64,000 nt of DNA. Source: Streptomyces fildesensis. GTDB lineage: Bacteria; Actinomycetota; Actinomycetes; Streptomycetales; Streptomycetaceae. The stretch lies in the NCBI RefSeq assembly GCF_016107395.1, contig NZ_JAAIKO010000030.1:38153-102152 (forward strand), read 5' to 3'. The notes under the pieces were generated by a model. The model did no database searches and was not told the DNA's origin. It saw only the letters and a list, made by a program, of their open reading frames with translations. A program made the position numbers and the translations under genes. Shown here one piece after another: positions 7,421 to 15,587 of the stretch (position 1 is the stretch's first letter; each line of letters opens with the position of its first letter).

Positions 7421-9619
7421 TTGGCAAGGAAGATCGGCAGCCGGTACACCGCCCACCAGGTGCTGGGGCGGGGATCCGCCGGCACGGTGTGGCTGGGTGA
7501 GGGCCCCGAGGGTCCGGTCGCCATCAAACTGCTGCGCGAGGATCTCGCCGTCGACCAGGACCTCGTGGGCCGCTTCGTGCAGGAGCGCACCGCGCTGCTC
7601 TCGCTGGACCACCCGCAGATCGTCGGAATCCGTGATCTCGTCGTGGACGGCACCGACCTCGCGCTGGTCATGGACCTGGTGCGGGGCACCGACCTGCGGT
7701 CCCGGCTGGAGCGCGAGCGCCGGCTCGCCCCCGAGGCCGCCGTCGCCATCGCCGCCGATGTCGCGGACGGCCTCGCCGCCGCGCACGCGGCCGGCGTCGT
7801 CCACCGTGACGTCAAGCCCGAGAACGTGCTGCTCGACTCCGCCGCCCCGACCGGACCCGGCGGCGCGCCCCCCGCGCTCCTGACCGACTTCGGCATCGCC
7901 CGCCTCGTCGACTCCCCGCGCCGTACCCGGGCCACCCGCATCATCGGCACCCCGGACTACCTCGCCCCCGAGATCATCGAAGGCCTCCCGCCCCGGGCAA
8001 GTGTCGACATTTACGCCCTGGCGACGGTCCTCTACGAGCTGCTGGCCGGTTTCACGCCGTTCGGCGGCGGCCACCCCGGCGCCGTACTGCGCCGCCATGT
8101 GACCGAGGCCGTCGCACCGCTCCCGGACATCCCCGATGAGCTGTGGCAGCTGCTCTCGCAGTGTCTCGCCAAGGCCCCCGCGTCCCGGCTCACCGCCGGT
8201 GAGCTGGGCGAACGACTCCGGGACCAGCTGCCGCGGCTGGCCGGGCTGCCGCCGCTCGACGTGGACGCGCCGGACGAGCACCCGGCGGACGCCGACGACG
8301 ACACCCCGTACGAGCCGGACATCGGGCTGTTCGAGCCGCCGAGCCACCGCGGCGCCGTGCCGCTGGTGCGCGGCGCGGCCCCCGACTCCAGCCGCGACAC
8401 CCACACGAGCATGAAGCTGCCCTCCGCCGAGGAGCTGGCCGCGTACGGCCGCGGCTCCCGCTCCGGTGGCGGCCAGGGCGGCTCCGGCGGCAGCGGGGCG
8501 TCCGCCGGGCGCCCGGCGAGCCCGCGGCACCGCGCCGTCTCCGACGTCGTGCGCCGCCGCCGGGTGCGCGTCGGAGCGGCTGCTGCCGCCGCGCTGGTCG
8601 TCGCGGGGCTGGGCGGCTGGGGCATCGCCTCGCTGGGCGGCGACTCCGGGCCGACGGCCCCGGCCGACAACGACCACCCCACCACCGCTCCGCCCACCAC
8701 GCACCCCACCGCACCCACCGCCGGCGCCGCCTCCCCGCAGGGCTCCATCGGCACCCCGGTCGAGCTGCCGCAATGGTCCGCGTTCAGCGCGGTGCCCGCG
8801 CCCCGCGTGAAGCTGGTCGGCGGCCCGCGCGCCATCACCATCGCCGGGACCACGTACGTCTTCGCCCGGGGCGAGGACAACGACGTCTGGTACGTCACCC
8901 GGGGCGTCGGCGCCTCGGGCGCCTACAGCGCCTGGCAGCACCTGACGGGAATAGGAGTCGCCGACGACCCGGCGGTCGTCTCGGCCTCGCCGGGCCGCCT
9001 CGACCTGTTCGCCCTCGGCACGGACGGCCTGCTCTACCGGCGGACCATGACCAACGGAACCTGGAACCAGTGGTACCAGGTCGACGAGCGCACCCGGTTC
9101 GACGCCGCCCCGGCCGCCGCCTCCTCCGAGCCCGGCCGGATCGACCTCGTCGGCCGGTCCGGCGGCGACCTGGTCACCGCCTCCCTCGTCGGCAGCCGCT
9201 GGAACGCCTGGTCGGTGGTCCCCACCCCGGGCCGCATCACCGCGGCCCCCGGGCTCGTCTCCCGTTCGAAGGGCACCCTGGACGCGTTCGTCGTCCGCAA
9301 GGCCGACGGCGCCGTGCTGCGCCTGCCGTACTCGGCGGGCGCCTGGCGGCCCACGGTCCTCCTGCGGGGCATGGACGCCGCCGGCCGCCCCGAGCCGCTG
9401 GCCTCCGGTGACCGGGTCTACGCCTTCGCCCCCGCCGCCTCCGGCGGCCTCTCGCAGGCCGCGGGCCCGGTCGCCGGCGGCGCGGAGTGGTCCGTCGCCG
9501 CCCTGCCCGGTGCCACCGAGGCCACCACCCCGGCCGCCGTCACGTCGTCCGGCCGCGTCCTGGAGCTGTACGTCCGCACCCCGGCCGGAGCCCTCACCCG
9601 GGCCACCGCGCAGGTCTGA
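7421..9619 (+). CDS. pkaB: Receptor-type Ser/Thr kinase with extracellular propeller-like domain (PkaB-like)
   Basis: A 732-residue transmembrane kinase. The kinase domain (about 5-265) has GRGSAGTVW, HRDVKPEN, TDFGIARL and YLAPE. An acidic juxtamembrane stretch follows, then a single helix at about 381-406 (AAAAALVVAGLGGWGIASL), a Thr/Pro-rich stalk, and a roughly 285-residue C-terminal region made of repeated blades such as VWYVTRGV..YSAWQHLTG and LLYRRTMTNGTWNQWYQV. These W/Y-rich repeats resemble PLL-like or tectonin-type sugar-binding propellers and would face outside. TTG 7421 is preferred because GGAG at 7411-7414 gives good spacing; an ATG at 7289 would add a Pro/Arg-rich stretch. S. 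coelicolor PkaB is, as I recall, shorter (about 417 residues), so the symbol rests on position and may not be exact. Confidence 0.85.
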   Translation: MARKIGSRYTAHQVLGRGSAGTVWLGEGPEGPVAIKLLREDLAVDQDLVGRFVQERTALLSLDHPQIVGIRDLVVDGTDLALVMDLVRGTDLRSRLERERRLAPEAAVAIAADVADGLAAAHAAGVVHRDVKPENVLLDSAAPTGPGGAPPALLTDFGIARLVDSPRRTRATRIIGTPDYLAPEIIEGLPPRASVDIYALATVLYELLAGFTPFGGGHPGAVLRRHVTEAVAPLPDIPDELWQLLSQCLAKAPASRLTAGELGERLRDQLPRLAGLPPLDVDAPDEHPADADDDTPYEPDIGLFEPPSHRGAVPLVRGAAPDSSRDTHTSMKLPSAEELAAYGRGSRSGGGQGGSGGSGASAGRPASPRHRAVSDVVRRRRVRVGAAAAAALVVAGLGGWGIASLGGDSGPTAPADNDHPTTAPPTTHPTAPTAGAASPQGSIGTPVELPQWSAFSAVPAPRVKLVGGPRAITIAGTTYVFARGEDNDVWYVTRGVGASGAYSAWQHLTGIGVADDPAVVSASPGRLDLFALGTDGLLYRRTMTNGTWNQWYQVDERTRFDAAPAAASSEPGRIDLVGRSGGDLVTASLVGSRWNAWSVVPTPGRITAAPGLVSRSKGTLDAFVVRKADGAVLRLPYSAGAWRPTVLLRGMDAAGRPEPLASGDRVYAFAPAASGGLSQAAGPVAGGAEWSVAALPGATEATTPAAVTSSGRVLELYVRTPAGALTRATAQV

Positions 9620-9758
9620 CGCGCGGCCTCCGGGCGGGTGCGGGTGCGGCCTCCGGGCCGGTCCGGCCGATGCCTCGGGCCGGGTCGGGTCCGGCGCCCG
9701 GAGGTGTCTCCCGTCACAGGACCGCCCCCGGGCGAGAACGTCCCGTTCGACCAGCCGG

Positions 9759-9764
9759 TAGTCT
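9759..9764 (+). promoter_or_regulatory. Candidate -10 element TAGTCT of prfB
   Basis: TAGTCT is separated by six bases (GGACCC) from the GTG start of prfB. No Shine-Dalgarno sequence precedes the start and no clear -35 is visible. A TANNNT hexamer six to seven bases before the start codon is the usual signature of leaderless transcription in actinobacteria. Confidence 0.5.
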
Positions 9765-9770
9765 GGACCC

Positions 9771-10892
9771 GTGGCAGTCGTCGATGTATCCGAAGAGCTG
9801 AAGTCCCTCTCCTCGACCATGGGGTCGATCGAGGCCGTCCTGGACCTCGACGCGATGCGGGCCGATATCGTCGTTCTCGAGGAGCAGGCCGCGGCGCCGT
9901 CCCTCTGGGACGACCCGGAGGCGGCGCAGAAGATCACGAGCAAGCTCTCGCACCTCCAGGCCGAGCTGCGCAAGGCCGAGCAGCTCCGGGGCCGCATCGA
10001 CGACCTGTCGTTGATGTTCGAGCTCGCCGAGGACGAGGCCGACGCCGATGCCCTCGCCGAGGCCGAGGAAGAGCTGGTCTCGGTCCGCAAGGCGCTCGAC
10101 GAGCTGGAGATCCGCACCCTTCTCTCCGGCGAGTACGACGCCCGCGAGGCCCTGGTCAACATCCGCGCGGAGGCCGGTGGCGTGGACGCCGCCGACTTCG
10201 CCGAGCAGCTCCAGCGCATGTACCTGCGCTGGGCCGAGCGGCACGGCTACCAGACGGAGGTCTACGAGACCTCCTACGCGGAAGAGGCCGGCATCAAGTC
10301 GACCACCTTCGCGGTGAAGGCCCCGTACGCGTACGGCACCCTCTCCGTCGAACAGGGCACCCACCGCCTGGTGCGCATCTCGCCCTTCGACAACCAGGGC
10401 CGCCGCCAGACCTCCTTCGCCGGCGTCGAGGTGCTCCCCGTCGTCGAGAAGACCGACCACCTCGAGATCGACGAGTCCGAGCTGCGCGTCGACGTCTACC
10501 GCGCCTCGGGCCCCGGCGGCCAGGGCGTCAACACCACCGACTCCGCGGTGCGGTTGACCCACATCCCCACCGGCATCGTGGTCTCCTGCCAGAACGAGCG
10601 CTCCCAGATCCAGAACAAGGCGAGCGCCATGAACGTCCTCCAGGCCAAGCTCCTCGAGCGCCGCCGCCAGGAGGAGCAGGCTCTGATGGACTCCCTCGGC
10701 AAGAGCGACGGCGGGAACTCCTGGGGCAGCCAGATGCGTTCGTACGTGCTGCACCCGTACCAGATGGTCAAGGACCTGCGCACCGACTACGAGGTCGGCA
10801 ACCCGCAGGGCGCCCTCGACGGCGACATCGACGGCTTCATCGAGGCGGGCATCCGCTGGCGCAAGGGCCAGCAGAAGGCCTCCCAGGACTAG
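9771..10892 (+). CDS. prfB: Peptide chain release factor 2
   Basis: A 373-residue class I release factor that recognises UGA and UAA and releases the finished peptide on the ribosome. The diagnostic RF2 tripeptide SPF is seen in VRISPFDNQGRRQTSF, and the catalytic GGQ motif in SGPGGQGVNTTDSAVR, followed by the conserved SCQNERSQ. The reading frame is continuous from the start, so the programmed frameshift that controls RF2 in many bacteria is absent, as is usual in actinobacteria. GTG 9771 follows a -10 like hexamer by six bases, suggesting a leaderless message. A strong terminator follows at 10917. Very sure of identity. Confidence 0.97.
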   Translation: MAVVDVSEELKSLSSTMGSIEAVLDLDAMRADIVVLEEQAAAPSLWDDPEAAQKITSKLSHLQAELRKAEQLRGRIDDLSLMFELAEDEADADALAEAEEELVSVRKALDELEIRTLLSGEYDAREALVNIRAEAGGVDAADFAEQLQRMYLRWAERHGYQTEVYETSYAEEAGIKSTTFAVKAPYAYGTLSVEQGTHRLVRISPFDNQGRRQTSFAGVEVLPVVEKTDHLEIDESELRVDVYRASGPGGQGVNTTDSAVRLTHIPTGIVVSCQNERSQIQNKASAMNVLQAKLLERRRQEEQALMDSLGKSDGGNSWGSQMRSYVLHPYQMVKDLRTDYEVGNPQGALDGDIDGFIEAGIRWRKGQQKASQD

Positions 10893-10916
10893 GGCCTGAC
10901 GCGTCGGTTTCTGTCG

Positions 10917-10952
10917 GCAACTGCCATCCATTGGATGGCAGTTGCCTTTTTT
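10917..10952 (+). terminator. Rho-independent terminator after prfB
   Basis: A perfect inverted repeat (GGCAACTGCCATC, short loop, GATGGCAGTTGCC) is followed directly by TTTTTT, a textbook intrinsic terminator and one of the few in the window with a T tract. Confidence 0.93.
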
Positions 10953-11140
10953 ATGTCACAGCCACCTACACAACTGACCGCCATATGACGCTAATTCCGG
11001 CATTCCGGTTGGAATGACCTTGACGCTGCCGGGAATTATGGGAAAGGTGTTGCGCGGCATGCGTATGACCGGGACGTGAGTTGCCGTCCTGTCCATAGCT
11101 GCTCCACATACGAAGATCCGCTACTGGGGGTAGTTACCAG

Positions 11141-12058
11141 ATGAGCAAGAAGAACACTCGGCTGCGCATGGCTCGTATAGCCGCCGCCGCAGTCATCGCC
11201 ACGGGCGCGTCCCTGACCGCCGTGGGTGTGGCTCAGGCCGTTACCGTCACGACGAACGCCGCGGGCGGCGACACCGAGGGCACGACCGTCGGCGTCACCC
11301 AGGGCACGACCGAGGGCACCACGGTCGGCGTCACCGAGGGTACGACCGAGGGCACGACCGTCGGCGTCACCGAGGGCACGACCGAGGGCACCACCGTCGG
11401 CGTCACCCAGGGCACCACCGAAGGCACCGAGGGCACGAGCACGGGCACCAGCACGGGCACCAGCACGGGCACGTCGACCGGTACCTCCACGGGCACCAGC
11501 ACCGGTACGTCGACCGGTACTTCGACCGGCACCAGCACCGGTACCTCCACGGGTACGAGCACCGGTACGTCGACCGGTACTTCGACCGGCACGAGCACCG
11601 GCACCAGCACGGGCACGTCGACCGGTACCTCCACGGGCACCAGCACCGGTACGTCGACCGGCACGAGCACCGGCACCAGCACGGGCACGTCGACCGGTAC
11701 CTCCACGGGCACCTCGACGGGTACCTCCACGGGCACCAGCACGGGTACCACCGCCGGCACCACCACGGGCAGCACGACCGCCGGCACCACCACGGGCACC
11801 ACGGGCGGTTCCTCGTCCAGCGGTTCGACCGGTGGCGGCAACACCTGCACCCTGACCGGTGACAGCGTCAACTGCAACAACACCGGCACCGACAACCAGA
11901 ACACCAAGCCGGTGGCGCAGGGCAACACCAACCAGGAGCTGGCCAAGACCGGTTCCGGTGAGACCACCTTCCTGCTGGTCGGCGCCGCGACGATGATCGC
12001 CGGTGGCATCGGCTTCCGCATGATGCCGCGCCTCACCAACCGGCGCACGGCTGCCTGA
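11141..12058 (+). CDS. Secreted Thr/Ser/Gly-repeat surface protein with LAKTG sortase signal
   Basis: A 305-residue protein. Residues 1-33 are a signal peptide (basic start, Ala-rich core, AQA cleavage site). Two repeat blocks follow: about four copies of a 12-residue unit TEGTTVGVT(Q/E)GT, then about 26 exact copies of the tetrapeptide TSTG. A short folded-looking region with two cysteines (CTLTGDSVNC) precedes the C-terminal sorting signal: LAKTG at residues 267-271, a hydrophobic span TFLLVGAATMIAGGIGF and a basic tail. This order is that of class E sortase substrates (LAxTG), so the protein should be covalently linked to peptidoglycan with the repeats as an extended stalk. No sortase gene lies in the window. 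Ribosome site GGGGG precedes the ATG. Function unknown; a surface stalk or spacer is inference. Confidence 0.85.
   Translation: MSKKNTRLRMARIAAAAVIATGASLTAVGVAQAVTVTTNAAGGDTEGTTVGVTQGTTEGTTVGVTEGTTEGTTVGVTEGTTEGTTVGVTQGTTEGTEGTSTGTSTGTSTGTSTGTSTGTSTGTSTGTSTGTSTGTSTGTSTGTSTGTSTGTSTGTSTGTSTGTSTGTSTGTSTGTSTGTSTGTSTGTSTGTSTGTSTGTSTGTTAGTTTGSTTAGTTTGTTGGSSSSGSTGGGNTCTLTGDSVNCNNTGTDNQNTKPVAQGNTNQELAKTGSGETTFLLVGAATMIAGGIGFRMMPRLTNRRTAA
11273..11746 (+). repeat. In-gene tandem repeats: 36-nt block then 12-nt (TSTG) block
   Basis: Four 36-nt units at 11273-11416 encode TEGTTVGVT(Q/E)GT, and 26 units of 12 nt at 11435-11746 encode TSTG. The codons vary (ACG/ACC, AGC/TCG/TCC, GGC/GGT), with longer stretches of the codon pattern repeated, so the array has diverged and re-expanded. 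Such arrays are prone to length change and to assembly collapse. Confidence 0.93.
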
Positions 12059-12083
12059 ACAGGCCGCCAGTAGCACATCTTCA

Positions 12084-12130
12084 TGAGAGGGGCCCGGAGC
12101 GCGCAGGCGGCGCGCTCCGGGCCCCTCTCA
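12084..12130. terminator. Bidirectional hairpin terminator
   Basis: A perfect 20-bp stem (12084-12103 with 12111-12130) with a 7-base loop sits between two convergent genes, the sortase substrate on the plus strand and the small zinc-ribbon protein on the minus strand. It has no T tract, as usual in Streptomyces. Confidence 0.85.
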
Positions 12131-12194
12131 GGCGTGCTCTCTCACCGGCGTGGTCTTCCGACCCCTCTGTGCACAGCGGGAAGTGCCGGGACGG

Positions 12195-12383
12195 TTACGT
12201 GGCGTGTTCGACGACCAGGACCACGGCCAGCAGCGCCACCAGGAGGGCGATCAGGGCTGCCGGGGTCAGGGCGGACCAGGGGTTTTCCTGTTGGAGGCGG
12301 GCGCGGTTGGCGCGGCAGACCGCGCAGTGGCCCTCGCTCACGGGGCCGGCGCAGTTGGCGCACACCAGTCGGTCGGATGTCAT
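12195..12383 (-). CDS. Small zinc-ribbon membrane protein
   Basis: A 62-residue protein. The N-terminus carries two CxxC-type pairs, CANC and CAVC, spaced like a small zinc ribbon (C8, C11, C20, C23), then an Arg/Gln-rich stretch and a C-terminal membrane helix (TPAALIALLVALLAVVLVV). The start ATG is preceded by GGAGGAG at good spacing, which supports it as a real gene despite its size. It is transcribed away from ftsE. I do not recognise a characterised family; a small tail-anchored metal-binding protein is all the sequence shows. A role with FtsEX would be speculation from position. Confidence 0.75.
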   Translation of the reverse strand: MTSDRLVCANCAGPVSEGHCAVCRANRARLQQENPWSALTPAALIALLVALLAVVLVVEHAT

Positions 12384-12656
12384 GCCATCTCCTCCTCCGC
12401 CCGGTGAACGCGCCAGTAGGCCGTTCCGTTCCTCCACTGTGCCAGCTTCGGGCACAATCGGCGCGCCTCGCATGATTTCACAGGGTGACGTGCATGGCCC
12501 GATGCCTGGTTTGTCCCCCTGTGCCCTGTGCGCAAACACACGAACCCAGGACGCCGACTGCGCGGCCCTACGCCGTTCGCGTATGGTCGCCCACACCAGG
12601 AGAGCCGCCCCTGCGGTTGTCCGCCCCCAATATCCGGCTACCTCACTGGTGCGAAC
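12384..12656. other. Divergent intergenic region upstream of ftsE
   Basis: A 273-bp gap with the ribosome site of the small zinc-ribbon gene at its left end and the ftsE promoter region at its right. An inverted repeat TGTGCC-N7-GGCACA is seen near 12438. A TATGGT hexamer near 12585 could be a -10 for ftsE but lacks a convincing -35. Confidence 0.45.
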
Positions 12657-13346
12657 GTGATCCGATTCGACAGCGTCACCAAGACCTACCCCAAGCAGAA
12701 CCGTCCTGCACTCCGGGATGTCTCGCTGGAGATCGAGAAGGGCGAGTTCGTCTTCCTCGTCGGTTCGTCGGGGTCCGGAAAGTCGACCTTCCTCCGGTTG
12801 ATCCTGCGCGAGGAGCGCACCGACACCGGCATGGTGCACGTCCTGGGCAAGGACCTGGCGAGGCTCTCCAACTGGAAGGTGCCGCAGATGCGGCGCCAGT
12901 TGGGTACGGTCTTCCAGGACTTCCGGCTGCTTCCGAACAAGACCGTCGCGGAGAACGTGGCGTTCGCACTGGAAGTGATCGGGAAGCCGCGCGGGACGAT
13001 CCGCAAGACGGTTCCCGAAGTGCTGGACCTGGTCGGCCTGGCCGGCAAGGAGGACCGCATGCCGGGTGAGCTGTCGGGTGGTGAGCAGCAGCGTGTGGCC
13101 ATCGCCCGCGCGTTCGTCAACCGGCCGATGCTGCTGATCGCGGACGAACCGACGGGAAACCTCGACCCGCAGACCTCGGTCGGCATCATGCGGCTCCTGG
13201 ACCGCATCAACCGCACCGGAACCACCGTGGTGATGGCCACCCACGACCAGAACATCGTCGACCAGATGCGCAAGCGCGTCATCGAGCTCGAGAAGGGGCG
13301 ACTGGTGCGCGACCAGTCGCGCGGTGTCTACGGCTACCAGCACTGA
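12657..13346 (+). CDS. ftsE: Cell division ATP-binding protein FtsE
   Basis: A 229-residue ABC ATPase that acts with FtsX at the division site, coupling ATP hydrolysis to cell-wall hydrolase activity. Walker A GSSGSGKST is near residue 40, the Q-loop at FQDFRLL, the ABC signature LSGGEQQR, Walker B LLIADEPTGNLD and the switch His in MATHDQ. The PTGNLDPQTS segment and IRFDSVTKTYP start are typical of FtsE. GTG 12657 gives the family's standard length. It is followed after 53 bp by ftsX, so the two form an operon. Very sure. Confidence 0.97.
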   Translation: MIRFDSVTKTYPKQNRPALRDVSLEIEKGEFVFLVGSSGSGKSTFLRLILREERTDTGMVHVLGKDLARLSNWKVPQMRRQLGTVFQDFRLLPNKTVAENVAFALEVIGKPRGTIRKTVPEVLDLVGLAGKEDRMPGELSGGEQQRVAIARAFVNRPMLLIADEPTGNLDPQTSVGIMRLLDRINRTGTTVVMATHDQNIVDQMRKRVIELEKGRLVRDQSRGVYGYQH

Positions 13347-13399
13347 ACCGAACCGGGTTCTGCTCCGTAGTCATAGCCACCAACCCCTGAAAGGACATC

Positions 13400-14317
13400 A
13401 TGCGCGCCCAGTTCGTCCTGTCGGAGATCGGCGTCGGTCTCCGGCGCAATCTCACCATGACCTTCGCGGTGATCATCTCCGTCGCCCTCTCGCTCGCCCT
13501 CGCCGGCGGATCCTGGCTCGCCAGCCAGCAGGTCGACGCCATGAAGGGGTACTGGTACGACAAGGTCCAGGTGTCGATCTTCCTCTGCAACAAGGCGGAT
13601 GCGAAGAGCACCCCCTCGTGCTCCAAGGGCGCGGTCACGGACGAGCAGAAGAAGGCGATCAAGGCCGACCTGGAGAAGCTCCCGGTCGTCGAGACCGTCT
13701 TCTACGAGTCCTCGCAGGAGGCGTACAAGCACTACCAGGAGCAGTTCAAGGACTCGCCGGTCGCCGGGTCCCTCTCTCCTGACCAGTTGCAGGAGTCGTA
13801 CCGCGTCAAGCTCAAGGACCCGACGAAGGTGCAGGTCGTCTCCAGCGCCTTCGCCGGCCGTCCGGGCGTCCAGGAGGTGCAGGACCAGCGCAAGCTGCTG
13901 AAGAACCTCTTCGACCTGCTCGGCGGTATGACGGCGGTGGCCTTCGGGACCATGCTCTTCATGGTGATCGTGGCGATGCTGCTGATCATCAACACCGTGC
14001 GCGTCTCGGCGTTCAGCCGCCGGCGCGAGACCGGGATCATGCGCTTGGTGGGCGCGTCCGGCTTCTACATCCAGATGCCGTTCATCGCCGAGGCGGCCTT
14101 CGCGGGCCTGGTCGGCGGCGGTGTGGCCTGCGGCATGCTCATGACCGGCCGGTACTTCCTGATCGACCACGGGCTGAAGCTGCAGGACAAGATCCCGCTG
14201 GTGAACTTCCTCGGCTGGGGCGATGTCATCAAGGTGCTGCCGCTGGTCCTCGTGGTCAGCATGCTGATGCCCGCCCTCGCCGCCCTCGTCACGCTGCGTA
14301 AATACCTCAAGGTCTGA
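13400..14317 (+). CDS. ftsX: Cell division membrane protein FtsX
   Basis: A 305-residue permease-like subunit that partners FtsE. A short cytoplasmic N-terminus and a first helix (TMTFAVIISVALSLALAGGS) are followed by a large extracytoplasmic domain (about 45-175) with two cysteines (FLCNKAD and TPSCSKG), which in actinobacteria is the part that binds peptidoglycan hydrolase partners. Three more helices follow at the C-terminus, with the conserved MRLVGAS motif facing FtsE. Start ATG has AAAGGA upstream. Length and topology match the family. Confidence 0.96.
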   Translation: MRAQFVLSEIGVGLRRNLTMTFAVIISVALSLALAGGSWLASQQVDAMKGYWYDKVQVSIFLCNKADAKSTPSCSKGAVTDEQKKAIKADLEKLPVVETVFYESSQEAYKHYQEQFKDSPVAGSLSPDQLQESYRVKLKDPTKVQVVSSAFAGRPGVQEVQDQRKLLKNLFDLLGGMTAVAFGTMLFMVIVAMLLIINTVRVSAFSRRRETGIMRLVGASGFYIQMPFIAEAAFAGLVGGGVACGMLMTGRYFLIDHGLKLQDKIPLVNFLGWGDVIKVLPLVLVVSMLMPALAALVTLRKYLKV

Positions 14318-14371
14318 GTGCCGCTTCGGGTGGTCTGCGGTCAACTCTCCGTATGGCGCCCGTTTCTGGCC

Positions 14372-14377
14372 TAGACT
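14372..14377 (+). promoter_or_regulatory. Candidate -10 element TAGACT of the S41 protease gene
   Basis: TAGACT stands seven bases before the ATG at 14385, and the intervening TTCCCGCC-like sequence contains no Shine-Dalgarno. This would place the transcription start at or beside the A of the ATG. No clear -35 is seen. Confidence 0.45.
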
Positions 14378-14384
14378 TCCCGCC

Positions 14385-15569
14385 ATGTCCGGCCGGTTGA
14401 TGTTCGGGACGCCCCGCGGCTCACGCCGCGGGGTCGCCCTGACGATGGTTCTCGGCGCCGTGCTGGCCACCGGCGCGGCAGTCGGCACCCTGGCGGTTCC
14501 GGCCCGGTCCGCGTCGGCCGCGCAGAGCAGGATTCCGGCGCGCAACGTCGTCGACTCCGACGCGATCGCCAAGGCGATCGACGAGGGCAAGGTCGGCCCG
14601 GAGGCCGCCGAAGAGCTGGTCAGCCGCAGCGGCGACCGCTGGTCCTCGTTCTACACCGCCCAGGAGTACGCGGGCCTGCAACAGGCCCTGGACGGCCGGT
14701 ACGTGGGCGTCGGGCTCTGGGTGCGGCGCACCGGCGGTGGCTGGATCCAGGTGGCCCGGGTGCAGGCCGGCAGCCCCGCGGCGCTCGCGCGGGTGCAGGT
14801 CGGCGACCGGCTCCAGTCGATCGACGGGGTGCGGGCGGACGGCAAGCCGGTCACCGAGGTCGTGGCGGAGCTGCGCGGCGACAACGCCGCGGGGTCCGTC
14901 GTCCGGCTCGGCCTGGACCACGCCGGCGGTAACCGCGACATCACGCTGCGTCGCGCGGTGCTGGCCACCGAGGCCGTCACCGTCGGGAAGCTGGAGGGGG
15001 ACGTCACCTCCATCAAGATCGAGGCGTTCACCAAGGGCGTCGGCGGCCAGGTGCGGTCCGCGGTACGTGCCGCGGTGCGCGCCGGGAGCCGGGGCGTGCT
15101 GCTCGATCTGCGTGGCAATTCCGGCGGTCTGGTCACCGAGGCCGTCACGGTCTCCTCGGTCTTCCTCGACGGCGGCCTGGTCGCCACCTATGACGTGCAC
15201 GGCCGGCAGCGCGCCCTCTACGCCAGCGACGGCGGCGACACCGAGACCCCGCTGGTGGCCGTGGTCGACGGCGGCACCATGAGCGCCGCGGAGCTGCTCG
15301 CGGGCGCGCTGCAGGACCGCGGCCGGGCGGTCGTGGTGGGCTCGCGGACCTTCGGCAAGGGCGCGGTGCAGATGCCCAGCGAACTGCCGGACGGCTCGGT
15401 CGCCGAGCTGACCGTCGGCCACTACAGCCTGCCCGACGGGCGGAACGTGGACGGCAGGGGCATAGAGCCCGACCTCACGGTGAGCGGCGGATCGGCCCCC
15501 TCGGGAGCCTCCGACAAGGCGGTCGCGGAGGCCAGACAAGTATTGAGTGGCCTCAGACCCCCCTCCTAG
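14385..15569 (+). CDS. Secreted/membrane S41 carboxy-terminal processing protease with PDZ domain
   Basis: A 394-residue serine protease of the CtpA/Prc family. An N-terminal hydrophobic segment (about 17-45, ending ARSASAA) acts as signal or anchor. A PDZ domain lies at about 100-190 (GVGLWVRR, GSPAALARVQVGDRL). The S41 domain has the substrate-binding DLRGNSGG and catalytic Ser in GGTMSAAELLAGAL (about residue 300), with the general-base Lys in TFGKGAVQ about 26 residues later. Such proteases trim C-termini of exported proteins. It lies between ftsX and smpB, 67 bp after ftsX and 18 bp before smpB, so it may be read partly with either. Sure of the family; substrate unknown. Confidence 0.93.
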   Translation: MSGRLMFGTPRGSRRGVALTMVLGAVLATGAAVGTLAVPARSASAAQSRIPARNVVDSDAIAKAIDEGKVGPEAAEELVSRSGDRWSSFYTAQEYAGLQQALDGRYVGVGLWVRRTGGGWIQVARVQAGSPAALARVQVGDRLQSIDGVRADGKPVTEVVAELRGDNAAGSVVRLGLDHAGGNRDITLRRAVLATEAVTVGKLEGDVTSIKIEAFTKGVGGQVRSAVRAAVRAGSRGVLLDLRGNSGGLVTEAVTVSSVFLDGGLVATYDVHGRQRALYASDGGDTETPLVAVVDGGTMSAAELLAGALQDRGRAVVVGSRTFGKGAVQMPSELPDGSVAELTVGHYSLPDGRNVDGRGIEPDLTVSGGSAPSGASDKAVAEARQVLSGLRPPS

Positions 15570-15587
15570 TGCGAGAATGGCCGCGCT

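Noticed and set aside
9771..10892. Programmed frameshift site in prfB
   Set aside because: The frame is continuous from the GTG and no early in-frame TGA with a slippery CTT is present.
11273..11746. Repeat array considered as CRISPR-like
   Set aside because: The units are 12 or 36 nt in a coding frame without unique spacers, and no cas genes are near.
11233..12084. Several other open frames through the Thr/Ser/Gly repeat region
   Set aside because: A 12-nt repeat keeps all frames open by arithmetic; only the plus frame with signal peptide and LAKTG signal makes sense.
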